From Clitoria ternatea (Eukaryota > Streptophyta > Magnoliopsida > Fabales > Fabaceae), in assembly GCA_037962975.1 (NCBI GenBank), contig CM075676.1, positions 45,928,001 through 45,992,000 of the forward strand: 64,000 nt of DNA. Direction: 5' to 3'. The notes below the pieces were generated by a model. The model saw nothing but the letters and a program-made list of their open reading frames with translations. It had not been told where the DNA came from and ran no database searches. The position numbers and the translations under genes are program-made. Every line of letters starts with the position of its first letter. Position 1 is the first letter of the stretch. Of this stretch, positions 55,776 through 64,000 are shown one piece after another.

Positions 55776-58751
55776 TATGAACACCTATTTCGGTCAAGTC
55801 AATTTTCACCAAGAATAGGGAATTTTCATCACCAAGAATAGGGAATCAACAAGTGAAAAGAATTTAAAAAAAATTAAAAAAAATGACTCAGAAATGATCA
55901 TTTCTGAGTAAGATGACTCAGAATAAGACATGGCCGAGTGGTATATTGATGTATGGTGATGTGAGTGGGAATTTCGCTCAAGCGAGTGGGAATTTTTCCC
56001 AAGCGAGACTGTGGTGAATCAGGGATTTGACCTCTGGCCTGTTCTCGCTCAAGCGAGAGGGAACCTCGCCCAAGCATAAAGGTGAGCGCTCAAGTGAGTG
56101 GGAATCCCGCTCAAGCGGAAAGGCATTTTGAGTAAAATGTCTCCGAGTGAGATGTTGCTGAGTGAAGTGGATATTTCCGAGTGTAAAATGGCTGTTACCG
56201 AGTGAGATATCCGAGTCAACTGTTACTGAGTGAAAATTCAATTGGGATGTCTCCGACTGACAGTTTTCGAGTGGACTGCTTCCGAGAGGTTTACTTCTGA
56301 TCAAAGCAAAGACTTCTTTATGTCCGAATGATCATTTCCGAGTGAGATGTCTCTGAGTAGAGAATTTCCAAATGGTGAAATCCAGATTGAGCCTCTCAGG
56401 CAAAGATACACCCGAGTGTTGAATTCCTGACTGAAGTACCTCTGAGTGGAGACTCTGACTTTGAATGAATGCTTTTTCTGGGCAGAGATATTTCTGAGCG
56501 AATCACTTTGGGTAGATTCTCTCAATGTTTCAAACTAAGCCTGAGTAAGATTCTAAGGAAAGCATATCCGAGTGAATAATCTCTGACTGAAACCTTTCTG
56601 AGTAAAAACAAATCCGACTCCTGAATGAGTATATCTGAGGGCTGATTGTCGATTGGAATCCTTCACGCTTAACACCGACCGGTTTTTCCCCTAAACACCG
56701 ACCCCTCAACTCAACACCGAGCAAAGATTTCACTCGGTCTTGTGTACAAAAGGCACCTTTTCCACTCGGTCTTGTGCACAAGAAGCACCTTTTCCACTCG
56801 GATTCTGTAGAGAAGGTGAAAACCGACCCATATTTCCACCAAATGCATACTGACATGGATTTTCACTATCTAAGTGGATCCTTGAATTATGGGAGGCGGC
56901 TGGCAACAGACAAGGAAGAAAATGATAAAGAATTCCCACCAACCTCCATTCTCCCTGATTGTCAAAGATCCAAGCTATTTCCAACACATCATCCAAGTTG
57001 ATTTGCTAATTTTAAAGGGCGGTTGGCAACAGACAAGGAAAAAATAATAAAGAAGTCCACTTGCCATTGATGGAAGACATCTAAGACCTCTTTAAATAGA
57101 GAGGATCCTAAAGCCTTTGAAAAAAAGGAGGAGAAAGGGAAGGAAAACCTTCATTTTAGAAAGACTCTAAAGCACTTTCCCTTAAAAAACAACGCAGCTC
57201 TCCTACCCTCTCTTCTCCACCAACACTGTCCCTCTCTTCCTCCTTCTCACTGTCTGACCTTCTCCAAACCACCACACCGTTCTCCCTCTCTACCTCACAA
57301 CACCGTCCTTTCATCCTCACTCCACAACGTCTTCCTTCCTTCTCAACCGTCCTCCCTCTTAAAAAACACAAACATCGTCCCCCTCTCACTGTCCGACCTC
57401 CTCTAAACCACCACACCGTTCTCCCTCTCTACCTCACCCAACACCGTCCCCCTCTCACTGTCCAACCTCTTCCAAACCACCACACCTTCCCAACCTCCTA
57501 AAACACCCAATACCGACCCCTTCTCACTGTCTTACCTCCTCCAAACCTTCACACTGTCCCACTCTACACGGCTGTCCTCCTCCCTGTCCCTGTCCTCTTA
57601 GCCCAGCACCATATCCCCTCTCCTTCCCTCTCCTTTCTCCTGCACCCACACCATCTCCTCACTCTCCTCTCTCTACACCGTCCTCCAACCCACCAACACC
57701 GTCCCCCTCTCCTTATAACCCATACCATCCAGCTCTCTCTCTCTCCACTAAAACCCACACGGTTCAACCTCTCTTTCTCCACTAACATCGTACACCCCCC
57801 TCATTCAAACCCTCTTAAAACTACACCATCATCCTTTCCTTAAGACACACCGTCCTACTCCTAAAACCAATACTAAACTCCTCTAAACCCACATACCATC
57901 CAGCCCCCATAATCCGACAGAAGCTTCAATTCCAGCACTCCATTTCTCTCTCGTTACACCGACCAGCTCACTCACACACTGGTCCCATTCTGGTCCTCAT
58001 TTTTAATATCTGTATTTATTTATTTTCTGTTAAATTAATTGTTGTTTGGTGACTATGTTTCCTGTTTAATTATTAATTAATTTCTGTTAATTGATAAATA
58101 TTAATAGAAATAATTGTTTTACATCTTCTATTTGGACTAGCATAAAAGTTATAATTATAATTATTATTGTTATTATTATTATTGCAATTTTTATTATATT
58201 TTTTAAAAATGGTGGAGCGAGTTTAATTTGGACGAGACGTCCTGTTAATCTCATTTTTTTTATAATATCTTTTCTCAAAAAAGGGGTGGAACGAGTTTAA
58301 TTTGGACGAGACGTCCTGTTAATCTCATTTTTTTTATATAACATTTTTTTTAAAAAAAAAGATAGAGCGAGTTTAATTTGGACGAGACGTCCTGTTAATC
58401 TGATGTAAATATTCCGTGTTTATTTTTGTTTATTTTTGTATATTTTGTCATCTCATATGCTTTCTTTTCATGAAGAAGTTAAAATAATTATTGGTTAATT
58501 ATAATGCGCGCTATCATATTGAGGTAACCGTTTTTATAACGGACAGTTGTGGGGTGCTAATACCTTCCTCACCTGTAATCAGACTCCCGAATCTGGAATT
58601 TCATTTTTTCGACCAATGCTTTAATAAAAGGTTTTCCCGATATTTTATCCTAAAAAATATTGGTGGCGACTCTCTGTTTTTTTTTCGGACCAAAAAAAAG
58701 TATTCATCATTTTTAAGGGTCGGCCGTGCCGCCGTGATCCCGGTCGTGACA
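55776..58751 (+). mobile_element. 3' LTR of Ogre B (complete, 2976 bp)
   Basis: Starts TATGAACACCTATTTC (TG changed to TA compared with Ogre A) and ends GGTCGTGACA. Contains the 97-bp fragment at 55929-56028 and GCTCAAGCGAG motifs to 56110, CGAGTGAA-type motifs at 56120-56600, the TATA-like box at 57091-57098, the pyrimidine-rich leader (57150-57910) and three GGACG hairpin motifs at 58223-58248, 58297-58322 and 58373-58398. Bases 58752-58756 (GTTGT) are the candidate target duplication. Confidence 0.9.
57091..57098 (+). promoter_or_regulatory. TATA-like box of the Ogre B 3' LTR
   Basis: TTTAAATA in CCTCTTTAAATAGAGAGG, matching 41040-41047. Confidence 0.5.
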
Positions 58752-60178
58752 GTTGTGATCAGCCTCCGCTGTTGAGAGATCTTCACTCAGTTTAGCGGTC
58801 TTCTTCTTCTCAAGTTGGAGTTCTTTCTCCAGGAGGGGAATGGACTTGTTTCGTTGCTGAAGTTCAGACACCTGCCGCTCTAATGATTTGTTGGTAAAAT
58901 GGAGCTGGCTTATTTCTCTGATCTTCTTCTCTAGCAACTCCTTAGCATTTTTCAGCTCCGATTCAACCCCCCTGGCAGTTTCAGCTTGCTTAGCCTCCCA
59001 AGCTTCCTTCACGACGATGTCGGTCTCAAGTTTTTCAACTTGTTCTATATAATCTGCCTTGTCGCTGAGGGAGTCTAGCAAACTGAAAAGTTTGTTTAGT
59101 TGCCAACGGCCGGCCTTGTATGCGCCTCGAACTTCTGCAGCCTCAAGAGAAGGCCAGAGGCAGTACCTTGCCTTAGGAAGGGTGGGAGGCATGGACCCCT
59201 GGAACCAAAGGTAGGGAGAGAGGAAAGATTCCTTTGGAGGAGAGCTAGTAGGGGGAGGTAAATTCTCCGACCCCGTCTCTGAGCCAGTGTGTGAAGGATG
59301 GGCGGAGGAAGAGAGAGCGGGTTTCTTCCCTTTGTCTTTCTTCATTCCAGACTCTTCTAGAGTTTTCTAGCGTTTCCTTGGAGAGTCACCAGCAGAAGAT
59401 TTCTCCTTATCTACGGCTTTGATCAGAATTCTCTTTTTCTTCTTCTTATTCTCAGGCGCAGGCTCCTCTTGATCTCCCCCTTCAGCCTGAGGTTGTTTCT
59501 CATGCTCCTTCTCTTGGAGGAGAGGGACGTCATCCCCCCAGCAGATGTAAAGGGGATAGTGGGAGCTGCAGCCTTGAAGGAATTCCTCTTGGCCTAGATC
59601 TCATTTTCCTCAGAAGAGGAATCGTCATCTATTAGCATGGACTTTAAAGACAATATTTCGAGGGAAACCTTTTCAATTTGTTCTGCAAGACAAAGGAAAT
59701 TGAGTTAAAATATTGAAGGAAAAGCAGTAAATATAGAATGAATATGCAACATGGCACAATTAAAGAACGGTTATTATGGAGGTAGGTATCTCGGACTTCA
59801 ATAATCCCCAGGAGAAGCCTATTAGAGAACCCCTTGAGGGCCTTTGAGGCCGACTACATGGCACTCAACACCTCCACAGAGTGAGGGGAAAGTTTACCCT
59901 CTTCAGTATAATAAGCACGGCTCAATAACAAGAAGTGCTCGTGTGTCCAGCTAGTGGGGAATTTTGTGAATCCCTCCTTGTTGAGCCAGAAGACCGGCTT
60001 GTTTGTTTGCACTCGAATCCGTGTATAGTAATGCTTGAAAGAGTGCCAGTCGATCTTCGCGGATTCAGTGTAGGATTTGTGAAACATCCTAAATTCAATT
60101 TGAGAATAAACCGAGACCAGGAAAATTTTTTCCAAAATCAGAGGGAATTCAAAGACAAAATGAGTAGTTGAAGGCTAG
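58752..60178 (-). pseudogene. Fragment of a second Tat antisense gene (Transposase_28-like plus coiled coil)
   Basis: On the - strand, 60170 to 59854 encodes a piece equivalent to the end of exon 1 of the gene at 2762-5440, including FWLNKEGFTKFPTSWTHEHF and SVEVLS. After a non-coding gap that ends in TTTGTCTTGCAG near 59682 (acceptor-like), a damaged acidic/basic linker is followed by a coiled coil (59345 to 58760) with KELLEKKIREISQLHFTNKS. The N-terminal ~230 residues are missing at 60178 and the C-terminus is cut by the Ogre B LTR end at 58751. A different subfamily from the first copy, but the same gene. Confidence 0.8.
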
Positions 60179-62866
60179 GGAGAGAAGAATCAGGACAAAA
60201 AGGGAAGGAAAGGAAAGGAAAGGAATGCAAACAACACACAAGACAATAGCGGAAGATGCAGGACGTGAGTGAACCCAACAGCGCCTACTCGCTCAGGTGA
60301 GATTCAATATCGCTCGAGCGAGACAACCCATCACGCTTGGGCAGAGTGCGCATAGCTTGAGCGTAATCCATCAGAGACCTTTTCTTTGCTTCGCACTCGC
60401 TGGAGTGAGTACTTAGCCGTTGAGGCGAGTAACTCCACTCGGTATTCCCTTCACTCGGATTTCAGAATTTATGTTCACTCGAAAAAGTCTTTACTCACGA
60501 TTCATTCGGATTAACCTCTAGCCGCGGATTTTGACCACTCGGGAGGTGATTCCCATAGTCATTTCACTCGGATTTTACCTGTACATTTCACTCGGAATAT
60601 TCTTCACGGTCTTTTATCACTCGGGTATTTCACTCATTTTTCATTCGGCACATATAATCCTTCTTACTCAAGTTTTCTTATTAAATCAAGCCTCACCTAA
60701 GAATCTTCTAGTTTCCAATAAGTTTACTACAATGGGTTCCACTCAGGATCTTATAGGATACTCTTCAGTCGGAAACACTTACTCGGAGGGTTCTCACTCA
60801 GAAGCATGTTGTCATTCTCCTCTCGAGGAAATCCTAACAGTTATTTACCCTGAAGGTATTCAGCACTCCCCACTCAGAATTATACGACCTCATTCACTCG
60901 GAAGCATCTAAACCTTTCTTTACTCGGGGTAAAGTCACTATCTCGCTCCCCACAACAATAACTTAGTTCTATTTTCACCTAAGGTCATACCAACCTCCCA
61001 CGCTCGGAAAGTACATATATATATATATATATATATCACTCAGATTTCACGTGTAGCATAGATAAACATACAGTATGATATATATATATATAGGAATGTA
61101 TATAAATAATTACAAGCACATTGTCATACTTTCAACCCGAGAGAGTCTAAATTCTGGTTTAAGAGACTAAGATCAAAATACGAGCCGGCCAAGGCTTAAC
61201 CAAAACATTATACACAGTATCAACACATATACATATATTTCCATAGTGCACAAACATTCCACTCGGCATACAGCTCCACCTTCACTCGTTGTTCCGAGAG
61301 ACATTCACTGAAAAATATTGCCACAGTAGGGGTGAGCTTTTACATTTAAAATGACAGTTAGTGACTCGGAAACCCTTAGATCCTCCACCATACAACATCA
61401 CATCTCAATCAATTATAATGTTAACTGCCATCCAATGTATCTACATATAACAGTACCATGCAATCGGAATTCATACATTTAATACACGGCTATATGGATC
61501 ATATCATTTCCGATACATACATATGCAACACAATGAATTCATCACAGTATAAGAGTATATATATATAATGCACACATATCTACTACATTCGGATCCAACC
61601 CCCTCTTTATTATAAATTTTTACGTTGCAACATAGGCTCCAAGCCCTTTTTCCTCCAGCTCCAAGCTGGTCCGGCCGTTTTACTGGTACTAAACCGTTTG
61701 CCCTCACATGTAACACAGTCACTCCAAGCGACAATGAAAGTGTTACGGGCAGCCCCGAGTCCAACCCGGTAAGCTTGCCTTGAGTCTAACCCAAGGTCTT
61801 TCATCAAGCGTCCAACGCTAATGCACTCGGCAACGCCTTGAGTCCAACTCAAGGTCTTTCAATCATATTTTATGTATATTTGTCAATACAACAGTACTCC
61901 TTTTCCCGCACCTTAACCACACTCTGCATATAACTTATTCATCATCACACAAACACAATAGATTCATTTTCCATCATTCGCATGCATGTTAATATAGGAT
62001 AGTAATCAGGATCTACCCACTGTCCCCCAGTACAGAGCACTCAGAAGTCACGTCAACATGCATAGCAATAAATATTTCATATTTAAATATAACATTCCAT
62101 CTGGAATCAACAGTAGTCACACACCTGCTCTCGGTGTCAGGAATCCCCACTTCATGCATTCATGAGTAAAATAACTAACCAGACTCAATATGGCGACTTA
62201 AGATACATGCACTCCATTCACACATGGTCCCATAACTCACACATGCATTCACATACCTAACAATATATCTCATAATCACATACATTAAATATAAAAAGAA
62301 CTCCCATCGGACTCAACCATCACATGCCCTCGGTATTCAAAAGCTGTCAATCATATATATATATTTCATAGCTAACACCTTCAAACACACATGCATGAGC
62401 AATACTTCACCCAGAGACCATTCACAAGCTATGCATTTAAGATGCAAAGCGCCTCCTACCTACTGAAGGAATTCGAGGGGTTCCTCTATTTCTCGATGTT
62501 GGTCCTTTGCCTCTGTTTGCTTCGTCCGGGGCTCATACTCGTTCAAGCTTTCTTGAACGTAGTCGCACCGGGGAACAGGAAGCTGTTCGTCTTCCACTCT
62601 GATGATCGTCCCTCACCGGCAGAAGGAAGCTCCAAGTCTTCTGCAGTACCGTCATCGTGCGTCTCCAGAAACGGAAAACAGTGATCAGGGGAGGAGAAGA
62701 AGGCGAAGGACGAGGAAAAGAAGAGAAAAGAGAATGAAACAGTAGAGGAAGAGAGAGTCTGAAGGACGATGAATAATAATAGTGACCATGAGTGTATATA
62801 TACGTGCATGAAGAAATAAAGAGTGGGGTGGGAAAGCGTGAATCGGTAGTTCCACTAAGCCACACG
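60179..62866 (-). other. LTR-like non-coding DNA related to 21044-22080
   Basis: No gene. A (GGAAA)n run lies near 60200-60225, GCTCGAGCGAG motifs at 60290-60430 and CACTCGGA motifs at 60430-60910. From 61250 on it parallels 21060-22080. At 62690-62760 the - strand is a pyrimidine-rich leader and at 62795-62802 there is a TATATATA; together they suggest transcription towards the left from an LTR promoter. Serine-rich small frames at 62533-62874 belong to that leader. Confidence 0.45.
61015..61036. repeat. (AT)n microsatellite
   Basis: Eleven AT dinucleotides in a row; another, shorter run lies at 61078-61092. Confidence 0.95.
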
Positions 62867-64000
62867 TGTAACATCCCGAATTTTATAAAAATGAATAATT
62901 AATAAGAATGGCAAATGGTTGATTATGATGATGAAATATGAGAATATGTAATGAATGTTATGAAAGTATGTACATGTTTAATTTTAGTGTCATGATTGAG
63001 AAATATGTCTGGAAATTGAGTGATTATCAGGGCTGTCATGTGTAGAAATAAGACGGATGTATGGATGTGTACATATATATAACATGAGGGTGAAAGATGT
63101 GACTTAAATGCATGATTGTTAAGTTGGGGTGAGAATTTATGAGTAAAAATGCTTAGAACCAGTTTGATGTACCCCATATAACGTATGTGATGTGTTGGAT
63201 ATGAATAACTTGGCTTTGAATGCGATTTCTTATGCTGAGTGGTGAGAGCTTTCATTTTCTGCGTAAGTACTGATAGTCTCGCCCGAGCGAGAAGGGATCT
63301 CGCTCAGGCAAGGATCCCTTATTGTGGTAGAGTGGTCTCTAGACCAATTTCGCCTAGGCGGGTGAGGCTTCCGCTCAAGTGAGATGCATATTATGCGAAC
63401 AGGGGAGTTACTGGGTGAATCTCGCTAAAGCGGGCATGGCCGTGCTCGAGCGAGCTAGTGAAGAAATGGTCACTGGACATTTTTCGCCCAAGCGTGTGTG
63501 AGTGGCTTGAGCGAAATTGTGAGGTCTGATGCTGGATGGTGTTCATGTATGTGTGTGACTGGTATGGTTATATTTTGACTGAGTGTATGGAAAGCAAGTG
63601 GGACTCTGGACAAAATTCCACTTGAGTGGGAACTTAGAAAATAATACATGATTTGTGGTGAATTTCTGAGTGAAATTTCGAGTGACATATGTCCTAGTCT
63701 TTCCTTTTTGAGTGAATAAGGTATAATCCGAGTGGTTAAGATGTGAGTAAGTCTGAGTGGGACTTAATTTGGTAAATCTGTCTAAGTAAGTAGAGGTCAG
63801 AGTAATTTCCAACTGGAACCAGATTGTGGGGGACCCCTTCTAAGGGAAGAGAGGTTTATGAAGTCTTCGAGTAGAGTCCCGAATAGGGAACTTCCGAGTT
63901 TAGCATAACCTATTCTGAATGAGTGACCAATTGGGTGAAGGGTCGGTCTCTAGAATATTTACCGAGTGGAATCTCATGTGAGTAAGGGCTCAAATTTGGA
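62867..64000 (+). mobile_element. Probable LTR start (TGTAACATCCCG), runs off the window
   Basis: TGTAACATCCCGAATTTTAT is a typical start of plant Tekay/Del-type LTRs. The following 1.1 kb is non-coding and has GCCCGAGCGAG/GCTCAGGC motifs at 63270-63510 and CGAGTG motifs from 63640. The other LTR end is not in view, so boundaries and direction remain tentative. Confidence 0.45.

Larger units (their letters stand above)
40938..58751 (+). mobile_element. Ogre B: Ogre-type element on the + strand, head to head with Ogre A
   Basis: Partial 5' LTR (40938-42694), primer site, ORF1 (43770-45709), gag, protease, G-patch segment, intron (49627-49775), RT/RH, aRH, integrase (to 53206), 3' UTR arrays, polypurine tract and complete 3' LTR (55776-58751). 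Proteins are highly similar to those of Ogre A, and the two share some stop codons. The second catalytic Asp of integrase is lost. The element joins Ogre A at 40938 with one shared base. Confidence 0.93.

Noticed and set aside
62533..62874. Possible small protein with serine-rich N-terminus
   Set aside because: Coincides with a CT-rich leader downstream of a TATA-like box, overlaps an alternative frame equally open, and no family is recognised.

Overview
This is plant nuclear DNA of the kind found in retrotransposon-dense heterochromatin. I recognise no host gene, tRNA or rRNA. Almost every base can be assigned to LTR retrotransposons, mostly Ty3/gypsy (Tat lineage, including two large Ogre-type elements; Tekay-like and Athila-like LTRs) and one Ty1/copia element of SIRE type. 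The GCTCAAGCGAG/GCTCGAGCGAG motifs in several LTRs and the abundance of Ogre suggest a legume, but that species guess is weak.

Layout. (1) 1-7122: the 3' part of a Tat/Retand-type element on the + strand: end of integrase, two tandem arrays in the 3' untranslated region, a spliced antisense gene with its own TATA box, and the 3' LTR (6154-7122). (2) 7123-8296: remnant of a TGTAACA...TGTTACA LTR. (3) 8297-21043: a SIRE-type copia element on the - strand, 5' LTR on the right. It is interrupted by three solo LTRs with perfect 5-bp target duplications: Tat-like 9924-10729 (GATAC), Athila-like 12112-14081 (AAGTC) and copia 16460-17736 (TGTCC). (4) 21044-23097: LTR-like non-coding DNA related to 61250-62550. 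(5) 23098-40938: Ogre A, - strand. (6) 40938-58751: Ogre B, + strand. A and B are joined head to head inside their U3 regions, giving a 35-kb inverted repeat with almost no spacer. (7) 58752-60178: part of a second Tat antisense gene. (8) 60179-64000: LTR-like DNA, with a probable LTR start at 62867.

Both Ogres keep the full family architecture: tRNA-Arg-type primer site, ORF1, gag with CCHC-like knuckle, protease, G-patch segment, intron, reverse transcriptase, RNase H, second (archaeal-type) RNase H, integrase, 3' tandem arrays, polypurine tract and LTR of 3-4 kb. All reading frames carry nonsense codons or frameshifts, mostly explicable by C-to-T decay, so nothing here looks autonomous.

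The most interesting signals are in RNA or DNA structure rather than protein: a hairpin motif (GGACG-AGA-CGTCC) found 17 times in the R/U5 and 3' UTR of both Ogres, with paired base changes that keep the stem; a second hairpin family in the 3' arrays; divergent TATA boxes at the Ogre A/B junction; palindrome clusters in LTRs; and the antisense spliced gene. Gene boundaries were derived by eye from reading frames, LTR ends and homology between copies inside the window.
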